Shown here: positions 24,947 through 32,076 of the stretch, piece by piece
How positions within the stretch are numbered: the first letter of the stretch is position 1
How the letters are laid out: every line of letters begins with the position of its first letter
NCBI RefSeq assembly: GCF_003234815.2
Contig: NZ_CP126279.1
Span: forward strand, 2,728,001-2,792,000
Reading direction: 5' to 3'
Source of the DNA: Curtobacterium sp. MCBD17_035
Lineage (GTDB): Bacteria; Actinomycetota; Actinomycetes; Actinomycetales; Microbacteriaceae
Length of the DNA stretch: 64,000 nt
Translations under genes and position numbers: made by a program
Notes under the pieces: model-generated
The model's database searches: none
Seen by the model: only the letters and a program-made list of their open reading frames with translations
Told to the model about the DNA's origin: nothing

Positions 24947-26809
24947 ATGCCCTCCTCACCGACACACACGCTCCGGACGAGACGGTCACGCCGTCGCCTG
25001 TTCGGTGCCGCCATCGCCGTCGGCGCTGCCACACTCGGCGTCCTCGCGACCACCCAGACCGCGGTCGCTGCACCGAACCCGCCTTCCTCCGCGTTCGGGT
25101 CCAACGTCGTCGTGTTCTCCCCCGACATGCCGCAGGCCGACATCCAGGCGAAGGTCGACGCCGTGTACGCCCAGCAGTCCGCCAACGAGATGGGCTCGCA
25201 GCGGTACGCGCTGCTGTTCGAGCCTGGAACGTACGGATCGAGCACGAACCCGCTCGACATCCGCGTGGGCTACTACACCGAGGTCGACGGTCTCGGGCAG
25301 GACCCGTCCGGGGTCACCATCAACGGGGGCGTGACCGCGACCGGTACCGACGGCAGCGGCGCGCTCGACACGTTCTGGCGATCGGTCTCCAACCTGACGA
25401 TCCACGTCGTCCCGACCGCGGACGCGTGCCACACGGGCAGCGAGATGTGGGCGGTGTCCCAGGCGGCGCCGATGCGCCGTGTCCACGTCGAGGACTACAC
25501 GACGTTCATGCCGTACTGCGAGAACCCGAACTACGCGAGCGGTGGATTCGTCGCCGACTCCGAACTGCAGGGCGGGGCGCTCAACGGATCGCAGCAGCAG
25601 TTCTACGTCCGCAACTCGGACCTCGGCGCCGGCTGGTCGAACGGCGTGTGGAACCAGGTGTTCTCCGGCGACGTCAACGCGCCGGCGCAGTCGTTCCCCC
25701 AGCAGCCCTACACGACGCTGGCGACGACACCGGCATCGCGCGAGAAGCCGTACCTCTACGTCGACGCGAACGGCGCCTACCGGGTGTTCGTGCCCAGCGC
25801 GCGAACGAACTCGGCGGGGACGACGTGGGCCACCGGGCACACGCCCGGGCAGTCGCTGCCGCTGAGCAGCTTCTTCGTCGCCCACCCGTCGGACTCCATC
25901 GCGAAGATCAACTCCGCACTCGCCCAGGGCAAGGACCTGCTCGTCACCCCCGGCGTCTACGACGTCGCACAGAGCATCGCCGTCAAGCGAGCGGACACGG
26001 TCGTCCTCGGGCTCGGCATGGCCACGCTGACCGCCCAGAACGGCGCCGTCCCGATGACCGTCGCCGACGTCCAGGGCGTCGACATCGCCGGCCTGACGTT
26101 CGATGCCGGTGCCGTGAACTCCCCGGCGCTGCTCCGCGTCGGCACGGGCCACGACAAGGGCGGCAAGCACGTGGCGAGCGCCACGGACCCCACTGCCCTG
26201 CAGGACGTGTTCTTCCGCGTCGGCGGCCCCCACGTCGGCAAGGCCACGACGAGCCTCGAGGTGAACAGCGACGACACGATCCTCGACGACATCTGGGCCT
26301 GGCGCGCCGACCACGGCGTGGCGGGCTCCGTCGGCTGGACCGTGAACACGGCCGACACCGGCGTCGTCGTGAACGGGGATGACGTCACCGCGACCGGCCT
26401 GTTCGTCGAGCACTACCAGAAGGACAACGTCATCTGGAACGGTGAGCGCGGTCGGACGGTGTTCTTCCAGAACGAGCTCCCGTACGACGCCCCGAACCAG
26501 GCCGCGTGGCAGCACGACGGGGTGAACGGGTACGCCGCGTACAAGGTCGCGGACGACGTCCGGACGCACGAAGCGTGGGGCCTCGGCAGCTACATCTACA
26601 CCAACGTCGACCCGACCCTCCACGCGACGCAGTCGTTCGAGGTGCCGAACACGCCCGGGGTCGTCATGCACGACCTCACGACCGTCGCGCTGAACAGCAA
26701 CGCCGGGACGATCGACCACGTGATCGACGGCCAGGGGCCCGCCGCCACGAGCGCGAACACGGGGCAGCCGCAGACCGTCACCACCTACACCAACGGGACC
26801 GCTCAGTAA
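24947..26809 (+). CDS. Secreted parallel beta-helix protein (GH55-like/'adenylyl cyclase'-annotated family)
   Basis: A 620-residue exported protein. The N-terminus has a twin-arginine stretch (SRRRLFGAAIAVG) and a signal ending near AVAAP, so Tat export is likely. The mature protein opens with FGSNVVVFSPDMPQADIQAK and then repeated strands typical of a right-handed beta-helix (FWRSVSNLTIHVV, VLGLGMATLTA, GVDIAGLTFDAG). This family is sometimes labelled 'adenylyl cyclase' in databases, but no cyclase motif is present; a polysaccharide-degrading role is more plausible. The start is uncertain: a weak GGAAG precedes this ATG, and an ATG about 17 codons upstream is possible. Confidence 0.72.
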   Translation: MPSSPTHTLRTRRSRRRLFGAAIAVGAATLGVLATTQTAVAAPNPPSSAFGSNVVVFSPDMPQADIQAKVDAVYAQQSANEMGSQRYALLFEPGTYGSSTNPLDIRVGYYTEVDGLGQDPSGVTINGGVTATGTDGSGALDTFWRSVSNLTIHVVPTADACHTGSEMWAVSQAAPMRRVHVEDYTTFMPYCENPNYASGGFVADSELQGGALNGSQQQFYVRNSDLGAGWSNGVWNQVFSGDVNAPAQSFPQQPYTTLATTPASREKPYLYVDANGAYRVFVPSARTNSAGTTWATGHTPGQSLPLSSFFVAHPSDSIAKINSALAQGKDLLVTPGVYDVAQSIAVKRADTVVLGLGMATLTAQNGAVPMTVADVQGVDIAGLTFDAGAVNSPALLRVGTGHDKGGKHVASATDPTALQDVFFRVGGPHVGKATTSLEVNSDDTILDDIWAWRADHGVAGSVGWTVNTADTGVVVNGDDVTATGLFVEHYQKDNVIWNGERGRTVFFQNELPYDAPNQAAWQHDGVNGYAAYKVADDVRTHEAWGLGSYIYTNVDPTLHATQSFEVPNTPGVVMHDLTTVALNSNAGTIDHVIDGQGPAATSANTGQPQTVTTYTNGTAQ

Positions 26810-26830
26810 GGTCCAGGGCACCATCGAACG

Positions 26831-26864
26831 CCGATGGCCGGGAGCACACGCTCCCGGCCATCGG
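26831..26864. terminator. Hairpin terminator after the beta-helix gene
   Basis: A perfect 15-bp stem CCGATGGCCGGGAGC/GCTCCCGGCCATCGG with a 4-base loop ACAC, 22 bases after the stop codon and facing the convergent marR gene. Confidence 0.8.
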
Positions 26865-26955
26865 TGGCTCGGCGGTCGTGGTGGCGGGTTCGACGAGCGC
26901 GCGACCGGCTCGAGGGCGCTCTCCGCGCCTCCCCCGCGGGACCGTCAGGACGACG

Positions 26956-27405
26956 TCACGCTGGTTGCGCCGGATGGGCTGCCAGCACATCGCCGAGGAG
27001 GCGGACGAGAGCGTCGCGATCGGCGGGGGACAGTGCTGCGAGGAGCTCGTCCTGCACGGCGTCGGCCTGCGTTCGGAGATCGGCGAGTCGTTCCCCGCCG
27101 TTCGCCGTGATCGTGACGATGTTCCGCCGTCGATCCGCCGGGTCAGGGGTCCGGAGCACGGACTCGTCGGCGTCGAGCCGGACGACGATGCCGTTGACGT
27201 TGTTGCGGTCCAGACCCAGCACCCTGCCGATGTCCGCCTGGCTCAGCGGGCCGTACTCCTGCAGCGCGGACAGCACCGCGAAGTCCGAACGCGCCTCGAG
27301 CGGCATGCGCGCAGCGGTCAGGCGGGTGCCGATCGTCGCCACCCGTGCGGCCTGCCAGCTGACGAGGGTGCGGAGCGCGTGAGGAGGTCGAGGATCAACC
27401 GACAT
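26956..27405 (-). CDS. MarR-family transcriptional regulator
   Basis: A 149-residue winged-helix regulator: LEARSDFAVLSALQEYGPLS, recognition region QADIGRVLGLDRNNVNGIVV, and wing TPDPADRRRNIVTITANG with the D-x-R-R-x3 wing signature. MarR proteins repress neighbouring genes until they bind a phenolic or similar ligand. It is divergent from an atypical SDR, and three palindromic sites fill the gap. GATAGT lies nine bases before the ATG with no ribosome-binding site, so it is probably a leaderless message. Confidence 0.88.
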   Translation of the reverse strand: MSVDPRPPHALRTLVSWQAARVATIGTRLTAARMPLEARSDFAVLSALQEYGPLSQADIGRVLGLDRNNVNGIVVRLDADESVLRTPDPADRRRNIVTITANGGERLADLRTQADAVQDELLAALSPADRDALVRLLGDVLAAHPAQPA

Positions 27406-27420
27406 GCACCGAGACTATCA

Positions 27421-27478
27421 GTTGGTATGGCCAACGAATCGGTGTTAGCGTTGGTACTACCAACATTGGTCGGACCAA
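27421..27478. promoter_or_regulatory. Three palindromic operators between marR and SDR
   Basis: Site A GTTGGTATGGCCAAC (27421-27435), site B GTTGGTACTACCAAC (27450-27464, perfect 7+1+7 palindrome) and site C TTGGTCGGACCAA (27466-27478, perfect). All share TTGG(T)...(A)CCAA. Site A overlaps the marR promoter region; sites B and C abut the SDR ribosome-binding site (AAGGAG). The most likely binder is the adjacent MarR, which would control both genes. Confidence 0.75.
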
Positions 27479-27487
27479 GGAGTTCTC

Positions 27488-28231
27488 ATGCCATTCACCC
27501 CATCCCCCGCTTCACTCGCCGGTCGGCGCGTCCTGGTCCCCGGCGGAACCGGCGGCGTCGGCGAAGGTGTCGTCCGCGCGTTCCTCGATGCCGGCGCCGA
27601 TGTCGTCGTTCCCACTCGCTCGGACGAGCGGGGCACGGAGCTGCGCGCTGCACTCGGCCATCTCGGGGTCTCGCCGTTGCTGCACCTCCCGACGCACGAC
27701 TACACCTCCTTCATCGGAGCGGACGAGCTCGGCCGTCAGATGACCGAGCGGCTCGGCGGGATCGACGACGTCGTCGTGCCGGTCGGCGGATGGTGGCAGG
27801 GCGGCCCCCTGACCGGCATCCGCGAGGACGACTGGGGGGCCGCGTTCACCGGCCTCGCCACCGCGCACATGGCACTGGCACGGGCGATCGTGCCGCGGCT
27901 GAGCGGACTCGGCGCGTACACCGTGGTCGTCGGCCAGTCCGCCACGTTCCCCGTCCCGGGCAGCGGGCTGGTGAGCATGGAGCAGGCCGCGCTGCTCATG
28001 ATGCAACGCGTCCTGGCCGCCGAGACGCCGGACCGCAGGATCCACGCCCTGGTCCTCGGCCCCGTCCGCACCCGATTCGTCGATGGCGAGCCGGAGCAGG
28101 TGTCCGCCGGCGAGGTCGGCGACGTGGCCATCGCGCTCTCCCGGGCCGCCGATGTCCCCAGCCGTGCCGTGCCCCTGGGCTCCAGCGGCGAGGCTCGCGC
28201 GCTCGTGACCGAACTGACGCAGACGGCCTGA
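27488..28231 (+). CDS. Atypical SDR lacking the catalytic Tyr-Lys
   Basis: A 247-residue Rossmann protein: glycine motif VPGGTGGVGEGVV, VVPTRSDERG after strand 2, and a C-terminal FabG-like tail. After VVVGQSA, the position where YxxxK should fall reads SMEQA, so both catalytic residues are replaced. It may bind NAD(P) without classical SDR chemistry, or use another mechanism. AAGGAG sits seven bases before ATG. Controlled, by arrangement, by the divergent MarR. Followed by a clean terminator. Confidence 0.78.
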   Translation: MPFTPSPASLAGRRVLVPGGTGGVGEGVVRAFLDAGADVVVPTRSDERGTELRAALGHLGVSPLLHLPTHDYTSFIGADELGRQMTERLGGIDDVVVPVGGWWQGGPLTGIREDDWGAAFTGLATAHMALARAIVPRLSGLGAYTVVVGQSATFPVPGSGLVSMEQAALLMMQRVLAAETPDRRIHALVLGPVRTRFVDGEPEQVSAGEVGDVAIALSRAADVPSRAVPLGSSGEARALVTELTQTA

Positions 28232-28242
28232 GCGCGTTGCTC

Positions 28243-28280
28243 CACGTCCCTCTCCGGGCCACAGCCGGGAGAGGGACGTG
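28243..28280 (+). terminator. Hairpin terminator after the atypical SDR
   Basis: A 13-bp perfect stem CACGTCCCTCTCC/GGAGAGGGACGTG with a 12-base loop, 11 bases after the stop. It is less G+C-biased than the others. Confidence 0.7.
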
Positions 28281-28364
28281 CTCGTCGAACGGGCTCGAGC
28301 GAAGCACCTGCTGCTTCCCGCCCCTGCCGATCCGTCGTGGCGATGTCGCCGCACAGGAGGGGCT

Positions 28365-29252
28365 TCAGCGGCTGCGAGGACGGGAACGAGGTCCGGACCT
28401 GGCCACGGCCACCGCGTCAGAGGCGACGATGAGCACGATCCCGCCCCACTGCCACGGAGCGAGTTGCTGCCCCAACACGATCAGCCCCACGGCAGCAGCG
28501 GCGACCGGGTTGAGGCTCATGACGATCCCGAACAACGACTGAGGGATCCGCCGGAGCACCACCACGTCGGTGGCGTAGGGGACCACAGACGAGAGGACGC
28601 CGACTGCCGTGCAGAGCACGCTGGTGGAGACGTCGAACCGCCCGGTCAGGAGCAGCGACAGCAGGATCGGCAGAGAGGCCAGCGCAGACGCGCAACTCGC
28701 CACGGCGGGTCCCTGGAGGCCTGGAAGCCGGCTCCCCACGACCCGGTTCAGCACGATGTACGCGGCCCAGCACAAGGCCGCGGTGCAGGCGAGCGCGACG
28801 CCGATCCAGTCGGTCGACGGACCGGGAGACACCAACAGGACCACACCCGCGCCCGCACCCACCGCGCAACCGGCCACCCGCCACGACCGTGCACCGACCA
28901 GGGCCACGGTGACCGGTCCGAGGAACTCGAGCGTGATGGCGAGGCCGAGTCCGATCCGCCCGATGGCGGTGTACAGGCTGAGGTTCATCACGGCGAACAC
29001 CCCACCGAGCGACAGCGCAGGCCACCACTGCCCCCACGACATCCGGGCGAGGTTCGGTCGCGCGAGGGCGGTGAGCGAGATCGCGGCGATGAGCTGCCGC
29101 ACGGCCACGACGCCCGGCGGGCCGACACGAGCGAAGGCGAGATCCCCCAGTGCCGCTCCGACCTGGTTGCTCACGGCACTGCCGAGCAGGGCGAGGACCG
29201 CCCCTCCGGGCACCTTGACCGAACCGCCCGATGTCACCACTTCTCCCGTCAT
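28365..29252 (-). CDS. EamA-family transporter (RhtA-like)
   Basis: A 295-residue membrane protein with ten predicted helices arranged as two EamA repeats. Examples are VLALLGSAVSNQVGAALG in the first half, and ALCWAAYIVLNRVVGS with LNPVAAAAVGLIVLGQQL in the second, the conserved end-of-repeat motif. RhtA-type members export amino acids or metabolites. It is divergent from a LysR regulator, the usual layout for exporter control. The start was chosen at MTGEVVTSGG; upstream codons are not membrane-protein-like. Confidence 0.85.
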   Translation of the reverse strand: MTGEVVTSGGSVKVPGGAVLALLGSAVSNQVGAALGDLAFARVGPPGVVAVRQLIAAISLTALARPNLARMSWGQWWPALSLGGVFAVMNLSLYTAIGRIGLGLAITLEFLGPVTVALVGARSWRVAGCAVGAGAGVVLLVSPGPSTDWIGVALACTAALCWAAYIVLNRVVGSRLPGLQGPAVASCASALASLPILLSLLLTGRFDVSTSVLCTAVGVLSSVVPYATDVVVLRRIPQSLFGIVMSLNPVAAAAVGLIVLGQQLAPWQWGGIVLIVASDAVAVARSGPRSRPRSR

Positions 29253-29320
29253 GGTGAACACAGTGCTTCGCGGCTGCGCGATCGGGAAATGCGGACCACG
29301 ACGATCTATACGCTGGACGC

Positions 29321-30256
29321 ATGGACGTGACTCTGGTTCAGCTGCGCGCACTCGTGGCGCTGGTGTCGACCGGGACCTTCACCGACGCGGCCATCGATCT
29401 CCACGTCTCGCAGGCCTCTGTCTCACGAGCGGTGCAAGCCCTCGAGGCAGCGCTCGGCTTCTCGCTCGTGCGCCGGACGACGCGCTCGCTCGAGCTGACG
29501 CCGCAGGGACGACGAGTGGTCGATCACGCCCGCCGCATCCTCGACGAGGTCGAATCGCTGCGCGACCTCACTCCGCGCGCGAGCACCGAGGTCCGCATCG
29601 GGTATGCATGGTCGGCCCTCGGCCGACACACGACGAGGTTCCAGCGCGAATGGGCGGCAGAGCACCTCGAGCCGGCACTCTCGTTCGTGCAGAGCAACAC
29701 CCCGACCGCGGGGCTCGCCGAGGGCGGCGTCGACGTCGCGATCCTGCGTCGTCCTGTCGATGATCCTCGCTTCGACTCGGCTCCGATCGGCACAGAGCGA
29801 CGCTTCGCGGCCCTCGCCTCCGACGATCCCCTGTCGCGACGCCGGAGCGTCACCCTGACCGACTTCGCTGGCCGCACCGTCGGCATCGATCTGCGCACCG
29901 GGACCACAACAGCAGACCTCTGGGCAGGCATCTCGGCCCCGGCCGCGTTCCGTGACACCCGGCACGTGGACGACTGGCTGACGCTGGTGGCCGCCGGTCA
30001 GGTGACCGGGATGACCTCGGAGGCCACTGCCGCACTGCACGCTCGAACCGGGGTCACGTTCCGGCTCGTTCGCGACGCTCCCCCGATCGAAGTGCTGATG
30101 GCGTGGCGAAGAGCGTCGGCACCTCCCGCCCTCGCTGCGCTGATCGAGAAGGCTCGGGGGCTCCTCGCCGATCCGATCTCCGGTACGAACGACCGTCGAG
30201 TGGGTGGTCCGTTCCCGTTGTCAGCCGCTGGATCTCGACCGCCAGTTGGTCCCTGA
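29321..30256 (+). CDS. LysR-family transcriptional regulator
   Basis: A 311-residue regulator: HTH QLRALVALVSTGTFTDAAID with HVSQASVSRAVQALEAALGF, then a linker helix and the two-lobed substrate-binding domain (VRIGYAWSALG onward). C-terminal about 20 residues are Pro/Gly-rich. The 68-bp gap to the divergent EamA gene should hold its binding site, but I could not single out a T-N11-A box. Likely activates the exporter in response to its substrate. Confidence 0.88.
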   Translation: MDVTLVQLRALVALVSTGTFTDAAIDLHVSQASVSRAVQALEAALGFSLVRRTTRSLELTPQGRRVVDHARRILDEVESLRDLTPRASTEVRIGYAWSALGRHTTRFQREWAAEHLEPALSFVQSNTPTAGLAEGGVDVAILRRPVDDPRFDSAPIGTERRFAALASDDPLSRRRSVTLTDFAGRTVGIDLRTGTTTADLWAGISAPAAFRDTRHVDDWLTLVAAGQVTGMTSEATAALHARTGVTFRLVRDAPPIEVLMAWRRASAPPALAALIEKARGLLADPISGTNDRRVGGPFPLSAAGSRPPVGP

Positions 30257-30342
30257 GTCGAGGTCTCCGGAGCTGGGCCGGGCCGCAGCGTGGATGGCCA
30301 CGGCGACGCCGCAGAGCGCGGAGGCGCGCCTCGCGTCGTTCG

Positions 30343-30888
30343 TCACAGGCCCGAGCTCCCGGTGAGTACTCGATGGGCGTGGTCGAGCCGGGCACGCGAT
30401 CGCACCGCTGGGAGGCGCCCGCCGATCTCGAGCGTCGCCAGCCCGTGGACCGTGGCCCACGCGACCTCGGCCGCCGTGTCGTCCGGAGCGGGGAACGCCG
30501 CCTTGATCGCGGAGAACCCACGTCGGAGCGCATCGGGAACGGATCCCGAGCCGAACTCGAGCCCGGACGGCATCGAGAACATCGCCTCGTAGAGACGGGG
30601 TCGGCCGACGGCGAAGTCGAGGTACGCCTGCATCCGCGGCAACGGCTCGGCAGGAGCGGCTTCGAGTGCTGCCGCGAGTTCGCCGAAGCCGTCGAGGGCC
30701 ACGGCGTCGATGAGCGCCTGCCTGCCTCCGGCGAACGCGGAGTAGATGACGGGCTGGGTGACGCCGAGTTCGGCAGCGAGACGGCGCATCGTCACCGCCT
30801 CCCACCCTTCGGCTTCCGCGACGCGGCGGGCGGCGCTGACGATCTCGTCGCGCCGGTGGTCGAGGTCCGGTGCTGGTCGTGGGGACAT
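30343..30888 (-). CDS. TetR-family transcriptional regulator
   Basis: A 181-residue regulator: HTH RDEIVSAARRVAEAEGWEAV then RRLAAELGVTQPVIYSAFAG, and a helical ligand domain of the TetR_C_25-like type. It is divergent from a DUF4267-SnoaL pair, with two GTTANNTAAC palindromes in the gap that it probably binds. Start ATG preceded by CGGAGC; TACTCT upstream could be its -10. Confidence 0.88.
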   Translation of the reverse strand: MSPRPAPDLDHRRDEIVSAARRVAEAEGWEAVTMRRLAAELGVTQPVIYSAFAGGRQALIDAVALDGFGELAAALEAAPAEPLPRMQAYLDFAVGRPRLYEAMFSMPSGLEFGSGSVPDALRRGFSAIKAAFPAPDDTAAEVAWATVHGLATLEIGGRLPAVRSRARLDHAHRVLTGSSGL

Positions 30889-30910
30889 GCTCCGAGAGTA
30901 GCAGAGCAGA

Positions 30911-30978
30911 GTTAGATAACACCGGTAGACATCGTCGGCGAGAAGCGCTACGGTCGTTGCAGATCCGCGTTACCTAAC
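30911..30978. promoter_or_regulatory. Paired GTTANNTAAC operators
   Basis: GTTAGATAAC at 30911-30920 and GTTACCTAAC at 30969-30978 are both perfect GTTA-NN-TAAC dyads, 58 bp apart. The first sits by the tetR promoter, the second 18 bases before the DUF4267 start codon. This fits a TetR dimer repressing both directions. Confidence 0.65.
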
Positions 30979-30995
30979 AACGAAAGGAATCACTC

Positions 30996-31358
30996 GTGTT
31001 CATCGCAGCCTTCTCCGTCGCCATCGCCGGATGCCTCTTCATCCTCTTCATCGGCGGCCGGTTCCTCATCGCGCCGGCGATCGCCACAGCGGGGTTCGGC
31101 ATCACCGAGGACCGTCGGCGCGCGTTCACGAGCATCAAGGGGGTCCGCGACATCACCTCGGGCATCGTGCCCCTGGTCGTCCTCGCCGTCGCCGGACCGC
31201 ACGTCTTCGGTTGGGCGCTCCTCGCTGCGGCGATCACCCCGATCGGTGACGCGATCATCGTCGTCACCAACGGCGGCACCCTCCGCCAGGCCCTCAGCGT
31301 CCACGGCGCCACGGCGCTGCTGCTCGTCATCGCCGGCCTCGTCCTGGCACTCGCGTGA
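30996..31358 (+). CDS. DUF4267-type small membrane protein
   Basis: A 120-residue protein with four hydrophobic helices (FSVAIAGCLFILFIGGRFLI; IVPLVVLAVAGPHVFGWALL; GATALLLVIAGLVLALA). GFG-I-ED-RRAFTSIKGVRD-T is the DUF4267 signature. Function is unknown. Members are often next to TetR regulators and SnoaL-like proteins, as here. GTG start with AAGGA seven bases upstream. Confidence 0.75.
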   Translation: MFIAAFSVAIAGCLFILFIGGRFLIAPAIATAGFGITEDRRRAFTSIKGVRDITSGIVPLVVLAVAGPHVFGWALLAAAITPIGDAIIVVTNGGTLRQALSVHGATALLLVIAGLVLALA

Positions 31359-31467
31359 CCCCGGTGCCGCATCGTCCGACGCGGCCCGGCGGCCGGTCGA
31401 CCCACTCCGCCGCCTGATCTCTCCCACCACCAACACCCACACCACCGCCACGAAAGGTCCGAACCCC

Positions 31468-31917
31468 ATGAGCACCACGAACGAGCACGACACCACCACC
31501 GAGATCGTCCTGGCTTTCTACGAGCCCTTCCGCACTGGTGACACCTCCGTGTACGACGAGGTCCTGGCGGAGGACTGGATCGACCTCCCCCTCACCCCGG
31601 GCCAGGAACAGGGCCCGGCCGGCATGGCCGCACAGATCGCGCTGTTCCGTCACGCGATGCCCGACTACAGCGTCGAGCACCAGGACGTCATCGTCCAGGG
31701 CGACAGGGTCGCTGTCCGCAACACCGTCTCGGGGACGCATCAGGGTGCGTTCATGGGTCACGAGCCCACCGGCAAGCGCATCGAGATGCGCACCATGGAC
31801 ATGCACCAGGTCCGCGACGGGAGGATCGTCGCCACCTGGCACCTCGAGGACTTCGCCGGTCTCATGGCCCAGCTGAACGCCCCTGTCGACGCGCCCACGC
31901 CCCCCGCCTGGGGATAG
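31468..31917 (+). CDS. SnoaL-like ester cyclase-family protein
   Basis: A 149-residue alpha+beta-barrel protein of the SnoaL/NTF2-like fold: IVLAFYEPFRTGDTSVYDEV, EDWIDLP, GPAGMAAQIALFRHAMPDYS, VRNTVSGTHQGAFMGHEPTG, and DMHQVRDGRIVATWHLEDFA. The last motif is the conserved R-DGRI-x-W-x-D/E end of these proteins. They act on or bind small hydrophobic compounds. Second gene of the TetR-controlled unit, about 110 bp after the DUF4267 gene, and terminated by a long hairpin. Confidence 0.82.
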   Translation: MSTTNEHDTTTEIVLAFYEPFRTGDTSVYDEVLAEDWIDLPLTPGQEQGPAGMAAQIALFRHAMPDYSVEHQDVIVQGDRVAVRNTVSGTHQGAFMGHEPTGKRIEMRTMDMHQVRDGRIVATWHLEDFAGLMAQLNAPVDAPTPPAWG

Positions 31918-31918
31918 G

Positions 31919-31957
31919 CCGACTCGGTCGAGGAGCGTCACTGCTCGACCGGGTCGG
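31919..31957 (+). terminator. Hairpin terminator after the SnoaL-like gene
   Basis: A 14-bp stem (31919-31932 with 31944-31957, one G-T pair) around an 11-base loop, directly after the stop codon. Confidence 0.65.
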
Positions 31958-31991
31958 GACCCGCGCGCGTCGTCGGACAGCACCGAAGCGT

Positions 31992-32032
31992 TTGACAAAC
32001 GTCAACGAAACGCTATAGTTGACATCTGTCAA
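31992..32032 (+). promoter_or_regulatory. Promoter with two TTGACNNNNGTCAA operators
   Basis: -35 TTGACA (31992-31997), 16-base spacer, -10 TATAGT (32014-32019): one of the most consensus-like promoters in the window. Operator 1, TTGACAAACGTCAA (31992-32005), covers the -35. Operator 2, TTGACATCTGTCAA (32019-32032), covers the start site. Both are dyads of a type commonly bound by TetR-family repressors of efflux pumps. The operon's own third gene is a TetR. Confidence 0.78.
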
Positions 32033-32076
32033 ATTTCAGGATGCAGAGTGGCATCCATCCCGTCCAGGAGTCCCCG

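Noticed and set aside
28365..30256. LysR T-N11-A box in the EamA/LysR gap
   Set aside because: Several weak matches but none symmetric enough to name.
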